Source: Mytilus edulis (taxonomy: Eukaryota > Mollusca > Bivalvia > Mytilida > Mytilidae). Taken from it: 64,000 bases of DNA. A program made the position numbers and the translations under genes. Positions 12,101-22,517 of the stretch are shown here, one piece after another; the stretch's first letter is position 1, and every line of letters begins with the position of its first letter. The stretch covers positions 27,751,386 through 27,815,385 of the forward strand of contig NC_092348.1 of NCBI RefSeq assembly GCF_963676685.1, read 5' to 3'. The notes below the pieces were generated by a model. The model was given only the letters and a program-made list of their open reading frames with translations, did no database searches and was not told the origin of the DNA.

Positions 12101-12605
12101 TTAGGGCTATCTTGCGAATTTGCGTTCATTGTCATTGGTTGCTGTGTATCTGACAAAAACTAAGGGCAAATTTTGAACAATGCTTTTTCTCGATTATCGC
12201 AAAAATGAGTGGTGTAAACAAAATATCAAGTTACTAGGGGGATTGGCTACCACAATCATTGCAATTTCAAATAAACTATGTTATTTTGAATATGGCTGTA
12301 CGGTGACCTATAGTTGTTAATTTCTGTGTCATGTTATCTCCTGGGCAAAATTGTCTGATTGGTAAACATACCACATATTCTTATGTTTATATGTAAATTA
12401 TGACAAGGATTGTTTGGAATGACTCACTTATAATACAAACCCTTGATTATGATAAAAAAAAGAGTTTACTTTCACATACATGAAAACTGAAGATTGCATA
12501 TTTTCTTTATGTTTTGGGGTTGTTATTAACACACTGTTTATACTTACTCTGTCCATAAATTGGTACAATTATCAAAATCACAAAATAATACAATGCATCA
12601 GCCAT
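6033..12605 (-). CDS. Two-Ig-domain type I membrane receptor-like protein, six exons
   Basis: Exons in order: 12548-12605 (signal peptide), 11435-11716 (Ig 1), 8211-8513 (Ig 2), 7753-7878 (TM), 6918-7008 and 6033-6117 (cytoplasmic tail). All junctions are GT..AG. Phases run 1,1,1,1,2 and join without a stop, giving about 314 aa. Each Ig exon begins IPP, has the C..W..C pattern and is phase 1-1, as usual for Ig exons. After the TM comes GCCACCCGSG, a likely palmitoylated cluster, then a basic stretch and TKYTIV, which fits the ITSM pattern TxYxx(V/I). I infer a surface adhesion or immune-type receptor; no named family is recognised. A Penelope-type element and a tail fragment sit in introns. 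The 3' end is uncertain: TAA at 6033-6035 overlaps a GTAAGT donor, so more exons are possible. Confidence 0.75.
6918..7008 (-). CDS. Ig receptor exon 5: juxtamembrane cysteine cluster
   Basis: Acceptor ATTGTTATAG, donor AAG|GTGAAC, 91 nt from phase 1 to phase 2. It encodes GCCACCCGSGAGVYKEKRKA then KLMYQIAIIE. Five cysteines in seven residues directly after the TM suggest S-acylation, and the basic run fits the cytoplasmic side. Unspliced, the frame would end at a TGA right after the donor, so splicing to exon 6 is a modelled choice. Confidence 0.65.
7753..7878 (-). CDS. Ig receptor exon 4: stalk and transmembrane segment
   Basis: 126 nt, phase 1-1, acceptor TTATTTCAG, donor CAAG|GTAAAA. A short stalk (SDTLQTVIPLSSPELTWGE) precedes the hydrophobic span IVSIVLGIVFFLLLLLVCGL, a clear single TM helix. 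Confidence 0.8.
8211..8513 (-). CDS. Ig receptor exon 3: second Ig domain
   Basis: 303 nt, phase 1-1, acceptor TGTTTTACAG, donor AATG|GTATGT. It starts IPPDPPVINGPSFLISGQSG and has the core cysteine pair in WICTSINGYHAP and DGQTILCEVRHQ. The spacing and a TANDGQTILCEV F-strand-like block fit an Ig-like domain. Confidence 0.8.
8761..11265 (+). mobile_element. Penelope-type retroelement (family A), near complete but without GIY-YIG
   Basis: An RT frame (8934-10550) is followed by about 700 bp of 3' UTR ending CATACCACATCTTCTT plus a T-rich tract near 11262. An upstream open stretch at 8836-8933 (SSFCKKWCKREKSDKKSL) lies in another frame and probably belongs to the same protein behind a frameshift. 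The element lies antisense in intron 2 of the Ig gene, between the two Ig exons. The 3' UTR and tail recur in fragments across the window, so this copy serves as the local reference. Termini and target duplication could not be fixed. Confidence 0.8.
8934..10550 (+). pseudogene. Penelope-type reverse transcriptase ORF with one internal stop
   Basis: One continuous frame of 539 codons interrupted only by TAA at 9588-9590; the 32 codons after it read in phase into the downstream open frame. N-terminal part: PVDKAANNVVVV near residue 45 (compare the DKG-type motif of Penelope RTs) and YWLPKLHKK near 105. Palm: SFDFSTLYTTLP, GIPMGTNCAPLIADL and the catalytic YRYLDDIF near residue 322. C-terminal: KIHDKRDDFSFPIVNFPF and SYGVYISQLVRYAR. 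The frame ends SKLKAN with no GIY-YIG endonuclease. Full RT motifs and a single nonsense codon suggest a fairly recent insertion. The upstream start is uncertain. Confidence 0.85.
11435..11716 (-). CDS. Ig receptor exon 2: first Ig domain
   Basis: 282 nt, phase 1-1, acceptor AATTTTAG, donor CTAA|GTAAGT. It starts IPPGNPAITGPSEILLNDN, with LTCSSAGG, LTWLRGD and VFECQVDN giving the Ig C-W-C core. NVT and NTT are possible N-glycosylation sites. It is the most typical Ig domain of the two. Confidence 0.85.
12291..12392 (+). mobile_element. Short copy of the family A 3' tail
   Basis: Matches the last 110 bp of the Penelope-type element: GGCTGTACGGTGACCTATAG, TGTTAATTTCTGTGTCAT, then TTGTCTGATTGGTAAACATA and CCACATATTCTTATG. 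It lies in intron 1 of the Ig gene. It is either a strongly 5'-truncated insertion or an independent short element using the same end. Confidence 0.65.
12548..12605 (-). CDS. Ig receptor exon 1: signal peptide
   Basis: ATG at 12605-12603 in the context AAAAATGG opens MADALYYFVILIIVPIYGQ, a short N-region and a hydrophobic core typical of a signal peptide, ending at donor CAGA|GTAAGT in phase 1. That phase matches the first Ig exon. Good donor, signal peptide and phase agree on this start. Confidence 0.75.
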
Positions 12606-14140
12606 TTTTGTTTGTTCTAAAGCCTTTGTTGATGTATGTGTTCTATACTTTTTGTTGCATTGAAGTTAACAGTTTCTGTAATAAAAAGAATATGATTATA
12701 AAAATAACAAAAACATAAACCATACATGCTATACATACTCCATCATTAGATATTAATGGACAATATAAACTTTTTTGTGATTCATTTAAAAAACGTGCAA
12801 ATAGTTATTTAACAAACTATCTGTATGTTACTTCCGACAAGTTCTTATACTTTGATGTCTTTAAACGTGTTTAACTTCGACTATATGGATTTTCTTACCA
12901 CGTGTATTCTCGTCCCCGTTTCAGAAGTCAGTTTCACCAAAAAAAAAAAACAAAGATTGATTGTAAGTCATGAACAATTTAGTATACTTACTAAATCTTT
13001 GTCGTAAGCTGTTTTGTGAAACCGACTCCAAGTGTTTTCGTAGTAAGATTTTATTTGTTACTGGCATATTTGCCGTGCATCATTAACTTGCTTTTATACC
13101 AATAACTTTATATTGGCCACTCATGTTCCTGAAAATCGTAACTCTAAATGATAGTTTGATTGGTTGGTGTCTAGTGACAAATGTTTCATGCATGTGCTGG
13201 ACGGGTACAAATGAAAAATGAAATAAAACAGGCAAACAAAACAGTTGGCAAATATATTTCAAAGATCAGGATTTTCCTACCAAAACGCGCTGTTCGTTCA
13301 AAATCTAAGAAAAAAGCGACAACTCTTTCTTTTTCTTCGGTTATATTTCTATGAATATCTCTATTTTTCTGTGATAAATCCGTCCTTAAATGTCGTTTTG
13401 CTATATCAATAAAAAAACAAAGTATCGATCTAGCATTTTTATTGTTCAGCATAACCAATTTTTAAAACGGTCTTAAAATTAGTAATGAAGATTTCCGTCT
13501 GTGTTTATGATTTAAGAAATATGTCAGCATAGTATTGGAATAGATGAAGATAAGTTGATGTAAATATGCATTGATCCTTCACATTCATTTTCGTTTGTCA
13601 GTCTGGTTATATTCAAAGTTAATGACACATATAACAAAAAAGAAATGTGCATGGCATACTAATTGTATGAATTATAAAGTAAAGGTAATGAAAAAAATAA
13701 AGGAAGTATTAAGTGTTCTTCATTTCATTTCATATTTTATACATAAAAAAATTTACAACCCACATAAGAGCTTTAGTTCTGAAGAATGACATAGAGCACT
13801 AAAATCCAATTTAACAAATGTAAGTAACATTCTACATGTAATAACCATACAATAGAAAACGAAGGACAAGGAGCATTAGTTCATGACATTAAAACCGTTA
13901 ATGTAGGAAACTCAACTGGTATATTATGATTATATACATTATGTAATGATTAAGAAATCAATTTGGTCAAAATTGAATGGAAGATAATGCTCGAAAAACA
14001 TAACACGAGAACATTATATATTGTGGAATCTTTTTGTGTTTTGCTGTGAACATGAAAAACGACAGCAACAACCACTAAAGTATTCCATCCTAGCTCAGTT
14101 TCACTTTCAAAATGTTATTTAAATAAGACATCATAAAATG
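12606..14140. other. 5' flank of the Ig gene; no gene seen
   Basis: AT-rich sequence with no repeat family I can match elsewhere in the window and no supported exon. A 90-codon open frame on the minus strand (13186-13458) has no recognisable motif, signal or splice context. Any promoter of the Ig gene should lie in the lowest few hundred bases here; no convincing TATA box was found. Confidence 0.35.
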
Positions 14141-14149
14141 AATACCCCT

Positions 14150-14545
14150 ATAAACTACTTGATCTCTATGTTACATAAGTATACTTATAACGAGCAATGA
14201 ATTGCTTGGTCTGCCAAATACTCAAACATTTTCCAAATGATAATCATCCATTACATCGGAATTTAAAAATGTGAGACTCTATGAAACTGTCGAGCTACTT
14301 TCTCGGGAGTTATTGGACATGGTGGTGTCTATCAGATGTGAACGCATTAAAATCCCTTAGAACTTCTCTAATTAACAATGAGCGTCGGAGGAGAACAAAA
14401 CTGTATGATAAAAGAGATTCCAGCTATCAAAGGTTAACTTTCTATATCTATGTGGGATCATTTCATGATCAGCATCGACTGCAGATGGAATTTTTTTTTC
14501 CATTTCTAACAATATGGCATGATATGCGTTTCCGATCATGACTAT
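14150..14545 (+). pseudogene. Decayed Penelope-type RT fragment
   Basis: Contains RRRTKLYDKRDSS, the KLYDKRDDF motif of this RT class (compare KIHDKRDDF near 10.07 kb), in a short frame starting 14281. It is collinear with 15740-16150, which continues into the downstream block. Many lesions; an old copy. Confidence 0.45.
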
Positions 14546-14599
14546 CTTAATAGAGGTTTACTTCAAAAAAGCTTTAAAACCACGAAGTAAAGTCAACCA

Positions 14600-15320
14600 C
14601 CACAAAAGGGAACATTATTGAGACAAGACGGATCAAATTAAGAACTAGAAATATCTAATCAAGTTACCTTCCACTCTAGTTGTTGTAAGCTATTTAATTT
14701 ATTTTTATAGGACGCTCAATTTATCATGTTCATGATATAATTAAGCCAAATGTATGCATCATTTCCTCATACGTAAAAGCCATGATTCCGAAAAATTAAA
14801 ATAAAAAAACTTTTGTTAAAATTAGTCACATCATTCCAAAAGTGAACGAAATATAAAGTTAAATTGAAATGTTAATAATGATCGTCATTGAGTAACAGCT
14901 TAGATGTAATCCATTGGTTCACTGGCTGTGTACTATGCATTATTTACATTGATACAAAAACAATAAACGAGTATTTTGTCTCATTTCCTTATAGACTGTT
15001 CTTTTAACATTAACATTTTGATTCCACTATAGATTTCCAACCTGATGAATTCATGATATGCAGGTGTGAAGCCTCGTTGTATAATATGCGTATTTTCCTA
15101 AAAAAAAGAGCATTTTGAATTGATATTTTAATAAATTCAAATATATTTCTATATGCAGGAACAGGAAGTCTATGAATATAAATGACTTTTCATTGATATC
15201 ATCAAAACATATACAGAACCATGGCGATATGTAAGGAAACGTTAGTAAATATTGAAAATTAAAGTTACATTAACAGGTATGTTTACTACGAATAAAGACG
15301 TTCGAATAATCTACAAAATA
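14600..15320. repeat. Old duplication, copy 1
   Basis: Collinear with 17060-17890 through shared blocks: AAGAACTAGAAAT, ACCTTCCACxCTAGTTG, ACATTGATACAA/ACATGGATACAA, CATCAGAACATAT-like and GTTTACTACGAATAAAG. Strong divergence and indels suggest an old event. No coding content identified. Confidence 0.5.
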
Positions 15321-15739
15321 TGTAATCAATAGAATATAATTAAGGTTGACGTAGATACTCACGACCAAACAAATCTAGCCAAACATAGCTTCTACTTTTA
15401 AAATGAAATCCTTGAAGCACAGACACAGGATTTTCCTCCTAGCGGATAATGAGTAAAAACCACACAACAACAACAAAAACAGAGGGTGCATAAATCCAAC
15501 TAAATCAAACAGAAAATTTGATTTTGTCACGGGTTTTGGTATAGTTTTGCATACATCTAAACTACGAATAAATAAGGCTTTTTTTTTATATAAATATGAG
15601 ATATTTATTGTTTGTGGCCCCTTTTAGTCTTTAGTTATGGCAATCAAACACAACTTCACTCGATTAAAATGAATGGTCAGTTTTTTTGTTCCTTTGAAAT
15701 CAAAATCAACGATACCGAAATGATTTTTTTTATAATTTT

Positions 15740-16150
15740 AATGGATCTCCCTATTACATGTGTAAACTTATATATCAAACACTGTGTTGCTCGGTCTATC
15801 AAATACATTATCAAACATTTTCCAATTGAACATCATCCAGTCTATCAGTATTCAAAATTGGGCTCAAAAACATGTTGAACTACGTATACGTTCGAAGGAT
15901 GGATCAGGACTGGGGCGGTTTACATAAGATGTTATTGCTTTAGAATCCACAACATTGTTAAGTTGGCAATGAGGGTCGTCGGAGGATAAACCTTTAAGAC
16001 AAAAAATGATGATTTTAGCTTTCTAATATAAAACTTTCAATTTCTACGTGGCTTCATTCCTGCAACGCCTACGTATGGAGCGTATATAACAACATGCCAA
16101 TTATTGCGTCTCCTATCAAGACTTCCGTGGTAGATGTTTGCTTCCTATAA
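15740..16150 (+). pseudogene. Decayed Penelope-type RT fragment
   Basis: Collinear with 14150-14545 (CATTTTCCAA, CATCATCC). At 15990-16110 it matches at nucleotide level the part of family B coding DFSFPIVNF and PAAPAYGVY, with frameshifts. No open frame survives. Confidence 0.45.
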
Positions 16151-17059
16151 TGTAACTTTTAAACTAAGTGGTACTATAAAGTCATTCATTCCAATATTTT
16201 ACGGATGCCATCATGATTTTGTTGATCGTCATATATAATTTGTCTCATTGATGATCTAGGTATGTTTAAATTGTCGTAGTCACAATCCCGTTCCTTTTTC
16301 CTTGACTTTAAAATTTTCGAATAAGACTGATCACTGATGTTTACTAACCATGGCATAAGAAACCAAACAGATGCATCATGGGGTACAGAATTTGTGACTG
16401 TGTACCCTTACGGAGCAACTGAGTTCACCCCATTTTGATGAGTTTTTTGTTGCCTAATCGTCAGTGTTTTGTTGAATGTTTCTTTCTTTTTGATAAAGTT
16501 TCTATTTTTGACATGACTTTCTCTTAATGATTTTGATTGTACATTTGGTGACTTCTGCCTCTTTTTTAGAATACATATAAGTTAACTTCTCCACTGTACA
16601 TAAAATTTACTCAACTACTCTTTATATTATTTTCCCTTTGTCTTAACATAGAATCAATCATTTTTTTTAAATCTAAAAAATCGAATACTAGTAACAAACG
16701 AATGTACAATCTCTAACTTGAGGAAAGGGAAAATCATTCTCAGAAGAAAAACAAATTGGTTTAAAATGTTGCAGGAAACAAATATCGGTACAGTGCAAGT
16801 GTTTTCAAAAAACAGCCAAAAGTTATTCATATTAGAGCTAAATGTTGTCCTCTTTTTGCAAACTTTCCCCCTTTATTCAGACGTATCCGTTCATGGACTT
16901 CTTAAGAAAAATGAATCTTAGATGTAAGATATTCCATGTATCGCTTTTACCCTTGTCATCTGACCGTTTGATATTGGTGGAGAAGTTAAGTGTATCGCTT
17001 TAAACATTTTACGGACGCTTTTACTCCTTTTCGTTTTTAAAATATCATTTAGAATAAAA

Positions 17060-17890
17060 CAAACACTATCAAAGGATTATTATGGGAACAAGATAACGTC
17101 CGATAAGAACTAGAAATGACTAATATTTCTACTTATAATACCTTCCACCCTAGTTGGTGGTATATATTCAATTATTGTCAATAAAAAACGCAAGTCATTG
17201 GGTCTTTATGAACTCACCACACCCAAAAAAGGGAATCAAGTCATATTTCTTCAAAGCCATGCTTCAGATATATCAAGAAAAAAACCTCGTTATGAATTAG
17301 TTACATCTAAAATTAAATGAAATATAGATAATTATACTTCTATTCAAGTCGTGATTTTCATTAAGGAAAAGGTTTTATTTAATTAATTGGTCCAATGACT
17401 GCACATAGAACTGATACAATGTAACAGTTACTAAAATATGCCATATTTACATGGATACAACCAAAACGAAAACTTCATCATATCCGTTACGACTGTTTAT
17501 GTTCCCAAAAAATTGCGTAATTTTGGTCATGTTTGCTTTCTTAATGTATTCAACATTGATATTACACTTAAAATCATACTAAATGTTTGACTATGTAAAC
17601 ACTGCTAAAGTTCTGTTGTGAAAGTTTGTGACCACATAATATTTTAAGTTTCCCAAAAAAATATATGTTAAATGAATATTTTGATATATTTTCGATGTTA
17701 TGTAAAAATCATTTATATAAACAGATATATGGGGTCTATAAATGTGTATTGCTTTTCATAAAAATCATCAGAACATATTTGTAATCATTTAGGTATACAA
17801 GGAAATAATACAAAAATGTTGAAAAATAAAGTTTTTATATTTACAGTTTGGTTTACTACGAATAAAGCGAAAAAAATTCATAATATGCAA
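17060..17890. repeat. Old duplication, copy 2
   Basis: Second copy of 14600-15320. The offset to copy 1 (about 2.5 kb) is larger than that of the RT fragments just upstream (about 1.6 kb), so roughly 0.9 kb between 16.15 and 17.06 kb was inserted in this copy or lost from the other. Confidence 0.5.
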
Positions 17891-18504
17891 TGTAAAATTT
17901 AAAGTGAGTGAGAACATAGATACGAACATAACAATAAAAATATGACAATATATCACCTACGACATGTCCGACTATGTCAATTTGAATGTTGCACTAGACA
18001 AAAAAAGCGACGGTCATTATTTGTGTGTTATAACTTATAAATTGTAACAAGTTGCGTATAATGTGTTTCCATACGTTTGCAAACTCACATTGAAAGGTTT
18101 TGTTGGGGAGTCCCGTCAATATGGATAAAGATGACAAATTTGTATTTCTTTAATAAGTGCTATTTACGTCCGTTGACACCCTAGGAATGCAACCTGCAAA
18201 ACTAATTGCAACCACAAATCTATTTCACTTAACTGACCTGACATTTTCATATTAAATCCGAAGACAAAACCTACATCCAAATTGAAATAAAGACCCTAGC
18301 AGGGTAGATGAAAAGTAGTACAATTAGTTCACACAGGATTTCTTTTAATTTACCACTTTGATATGTCTATAGTCTAATTTAGTTTCGTACCCTTCAGCAA
18401 AATACATTTTGAAAGAAAAGCACACTCGAAATGTAAACTTAAAATAAAGTTAAATAGTATATTGGTTTAAATCTAGTTTTTTTTTCTGATTCAGTGTGAC
18501 TTAT

Positions 18505-18720
18505 TAATCATAAACTCATCATAGATACCAGTATTGTAATTTTGTGTCAGTGACGCTAGAATAAAAAAAAACAGTTAAAAAGGCTACATAGAGTACGAAG
18601 TTGAAGAGCATTCAGGACCAAACATTCCTGAATGTTTTGTCAAATACATCTAATTAGGTTATCTATTCCTGAGGTAGAAAAGCCGAAGTATTTCAAAAAT
18701 TCAAAGTTTTTTAAGTTTAT
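18505..18720 (-). mobile_element. Dispersed repeat S, antisense
   Basis: On the minus strand: TTTTTGAAATACTTCGGCTT, then CAGGAATAGATAACC, GCCTTTTTAACT and AGCGTCACTG. The same blocks in the same order occur on the plus strand at 53155-53335. I recall this as a common mussel repeat. No coding content. Confidence 0.6.
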
Positions 18721-19059
18721 TTAATTCATTAATAAACTTACCTTATCTTAAATTTACTTCCACTTTCTACACCTCTCACTTTGAAGTAATAATAATTAAA
18801 CGCCTAGTATTTAAATGTTTAAAGAGTAATAACATGTAAAGACCATAAAACCATAATGATGAAAGTTATTATGATATAAACAAATAAATAGATAAAAAAT
18901 ATATGTCACCTAATTATTTTGACATTGTGTACTTCAGTTTCTATGATACAGTGTTGATGGTATTCTATTTATGGAATGACTTTATTACTATACTATATAT
19001 AAAAATATTAATTTTCGCGAACCATTTAGGTCACGGAAATTCCAAAATATGGCATCAGT

Positions 19060-19215
19060 AAGGAGAGTTGTGCAAATAATGTGAATACACAGAACCCCCA
19101 TCCAAACTTGCTTTAACTAATAGTATTCATCTTTTTCTATTTTATATGTACTAACAATGTTCCATTTTTCTATAATTTCGATTAAAATATTCCAAAATCT
19201 GAGTAAAATTAGATA
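19060..19215. repeat. Direct repeat pair, copy 1
   Basis: AAATAATGTGAATACACAGA, a CCATCC block, TTCCATTTTTCTATAATTxC and a following GATT block recur in order at 19308-19465, offset about 250 bp. A local tandem duplication; non-coding. Confidence 0.6.
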
Positions 19216-19307
19216 GAATTCCCCAAATAAACATTGTCTGATTGGTTGAAGTACTGTGGCGTCGATGCTTAGCATAATAAGCCTCGATGTAAAGCACACG
19301 CTTCACA

Positions 19308-19465
19308 GGAAGAAGGAGAGTTTTACAAATAATGTGAATACACAGATCCTCCATCCTATTTTTATTTTGATGGAAATGTTGCAGTGTTCATCATTTCTGT
19401 TTTGATTCTGCTCACAAAATTCCATTTTTTCTATAATTCCGATTTAGATATGTGGAACCCGCAAT
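19308..19465. repeat. Direct repeat pair, copy 2
   Basis: Second copy of the 19060-19215 repeat. It ends about 85 bp before a perfect 18-bp inverted repeat. Confidence 0.6.
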
Positions 19466-19548
19466 AAAAATAGATGGCCTCAATCACGTGGTTTCAATGA
19501 TTTAATAGCAACGCAAAAAATTCCATTAATCATGTTGTACTTTGTTAC

Positions 19549-19608
19549 CAATCGGAACTACTCGGCCTTTCTGGTTGCACGAGGTGAATAGCCGAGTAGT
19601 TCCGATTG
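19549..19608. repeat. Perfect 18-bp inverted repeat with 24-nt loop
   Basis: CAATCGGAACTACTCGGC at 19549-19566 and its exact complement at 19591-19608, separated by 24 nt. As RNA or single-stranded DNA it would form a perfect 18-bp stem. It has no coding context and is not the end of any element I could delimit. Confidence 0.8.
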
Positions 19609-20554
19609 ATGATTGTTACATAAGCCGAATCACACATACGATCTTTGCGCTCAAATGTAGTTCTTGGTGAAGTATACAGGTAACTTCGTTTACGAAAATT
19701 TATACACACTTTTTCATTAACATATTATCAGACTTTTGCATATTCACGTTTTTTTATGCTGAACTGTAGTCGAATTCCATTCTATACATTTTTTTTTACG
19801 TGAAGCAGTAGGAGTAAGAATATTTTTTCGCGCCAATTTAAGCAGTTTCATCACGAAGAACAAAATTATTTATTGTTATTTTCGTGAAATTTTAGTAATA
19901 TAGTTTATCAATTAGAGAATTTTTTGTAAGTATTACTTATTCATGTTAAGGTTCTACTGATTTGCTTCTCTAGACCTTTTTGACGGTCCGTTTTATCCCA
20001 TTTATCTCAATACTATCTCCGATGACAGAAATGTCAACTCGACCTATTCGTGTCGAAAGTGAAAATCCATCTATTTGATGAAATAATTTTTTCTTCAACG
20101 GTTCATGCATTATTTTTGTATTATTTGATAACCAATCACATTCATGTTGCATGTTTGCATGAAAATGGTTATGTATTGGTGAATTGTAAGGGCGATGCAA
20201 CATGCGAGGTCAGTGCGCGATCACGTGACATTATTATTTGTAAACAAACATGCTCCACGTGTAACACGTGTCTGGATTATCCTTTCAAAGTGTTGTGAAT
20301 TTTTCAATCACTATTTTATGATATATTTCTTTTTGTTTTTAGGTTTGCATATTAGTAGTCCAAGTGAATTAGACATAGTTCTGAGTCGTGTGTGGTTTTT
20401 TTTTTATTGAATTAGAAGGTAAGTCTACATAAGTTATATTTAACTTAAGTTTAAAAAGATGACTCCACTTTCACTCTATATTTAAAACCCGCATACTAAT
20501 TTAAACAGCATTTGCTCTGCTTGAATGTTAATTTGCCCCTTCCCCGTCATTTCC

Positions 20555-20706
20555 CAGTGATGGATCCAGGAATTTTCATAAGTGGGGGCCCACTGACTGA
20601 CCTAAGAGGGGGCCCGCTCCAGTCATGCTTCAGTGATTCCTTATATAAGCAACCAAATTTTTTCCCAAAAAGGGGGGGCTGGGCCCCCCCTCTAAATCCG
20701 CCTCTG
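20555..20706. mobile_element. Short TIR element, CAGNGGCGGATCCAG family, copy 1
   Basis: Starts CAGTGATGGATCCAG and ends with the near complement AATCCGCCTCTG. It is flanked by a perfect 5-bp duplication TTTCC (20550-20554 and 20707-20711). The interior is rich in G and C runs. It is homologous over its length to 48040-48195. Non-autonomous. Confidence 0.8.
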
Positions 20707-20711
20707 TTTCC

Positions 20712-22397
20712 CTTTTAAATTTGCGCAAAAGTCATACTTTCAGTCCATTTCGTTAACGGCTGATTTGTGATTTTACCATCTTAACTGCAATTTTCATATT
20801 GAACACATTTGACCATTCAGTATGAGTTCCCAAGTTTTTGACTTATATGAAGGAGGCTTTAGGTCATGTTTTCCTAAACACCTTATTGCTATTTGTCTGT
20901 CTGGATTGTTATACCCATAAAATCAGATAGTGATGAATATGCAAGTTTTCAACAATCCCAGAAAATACACTTTATTGCTATTTAGTCCAATCTGGCAAAA
21001 CCAGTCACATGTAAAACTTCCTGTTTGGGTCATGCGGCTGAAAATAGAGGTTTTTCAGTAGAGAGCTGAGGGAGGAAAAACTTTAGAAAGCGATTATCAA
21101 GAAACTTTAATATAGTATGATCCACTTTTTTCGAAATTAAATTGAAGTAAAAATTATTTTGTTTTAAGTATTTACGGTAAGTTAAAAGGGTTTTCATTAA
21201 AAAGTATTGTGCATGGTGAATTGTTTCAACGGCCCCCAGATAGCTTCAACTGGATGAAAAAGTTGTGTAATGTTAGAACTTATCCGGTATGGAATAAATA
21301 GCGATTAGGTGTATTGACATCCACGGAAAAAAATAGGAAGTAAGGTGCATGTACACATGTATCTCCCCTTTAGGTTTTGATAAATATTGGATATGACATT
21401 AAGAAGTTATAAAACTGTATTCTTTGAATATGTTTCTAGTTAATACTATAGAAAATAAACCGGATTCCAGCTGCTTGGTTGATTAACAGCAACGCGAATA
21501 AAAAAAACCACCTGTATCCATCCATATACCAATACAAAGCGTATGTCAAACAGCTCAGTGAATAGTCACGGTCAGCCGAGTTAGTTGATCCAGATTCGAA
21601 TTGAAATTTTTATGAAAAGAAATTAGCCAGTTGAAATAAATTCCATTGATGGAATTATGAATTGAATAGTTATTTTTACATATCATGTAAAGGAGAGTAA
21701 AGTTATTGTGTATTTCGTTAGACGTCTTACGTCAGAGTAAATATTTAAGTTTCGACATTACATTTGAAAATACTCCTGAGGTTTAGTATAAAATAAATGT
21801 AAATACAATTTCAATATGTTTACCCGAGTGTTTACCATGGAAAACAGCTTGTTTTAGTGAGAAAAGTACATTCATAGATTTTTGATGGTTTCAAATGTGG
21901 TTATTTTTCTTGATGCAAACATTTTATGCATATTCGGACTAATTAAACAATTATACAGTATTTTGTGAACGGACCTGTATAGAAAATGGAACTCAAAGAG
22001 GGAATGTGAAACTAACGAATGGAAAAACTAAACATCTAGTTATTTCACACGGACAGAAAATGACAAAGACGCTAACTTTATAATAGAATATAATTATATA
22101 TTTTATTTCATGATGAACATCTTTTCTTGATTTTTATTACACGAGACGGCCATGCAGACTTTCATTCTTTTTTCTCACTTCAACTCAAGACCTTCTTTAC
22201 AAAGTAGAATAACAGCTTTACGTTCGACCTGGTAATGGACTAATACGTCCGAAGCGAAGCTGTACGTTGCGTATGATGCGTGTTTAACGAACTGTTCTTT
22301 CCTGGTATAGAACACAATCGACTGACGTCAAAGATAAATATTCCCATTTTTTTTCACAAGCTCAGAATGTTAAGGTATAAGATAGAAGAAGGAACAT
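20712..22397. other. 3' flank of tetraspanin A; no gene seen
   Basis: No supported exon or repeat match. On the minus strand AATAAA motifs (complement at 22133-22138 and 22102-22107) lie 260-300 bp beyond the tetraspanin A stop and could serve as polyadenylation signals. Confidence 0.35.
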
Positions 22398-22517
22398 TCA
22401 TACATCAGGACTGGTTTTATTTATGGTGTGTAATACTATGCCTTCTCTGTTTCTATTTGATGTGACGTCATTCGTTATTTGAATCACCATGACAACAGCG
22501 CAAATTACAGCAACGAT
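22398..22517 (-). CDS. Tetraspanin A exon 7: TM4 end and C-tail
   Basis: Acceptor TTTCATTTTAG; IVAVICAVVMVIQ completes TM4, then a short hydrophilic tail ends SPDV and TGA (22400-22398). At 120 nt including the stop it is exactly as long as the last exon of tetraspanin B. Confidence 0.85.
   Translation of the reverse strand: MVAVICAVVMVIQITNDVTSNRNREGIVLHTINKTSPDV

Noticed and set aside
20512..20718. Plus-strand 68-aa frame starting MLCLNVN as a gene
   Set aside because: It is mostly the translation of a TIR element with its own target duplication.
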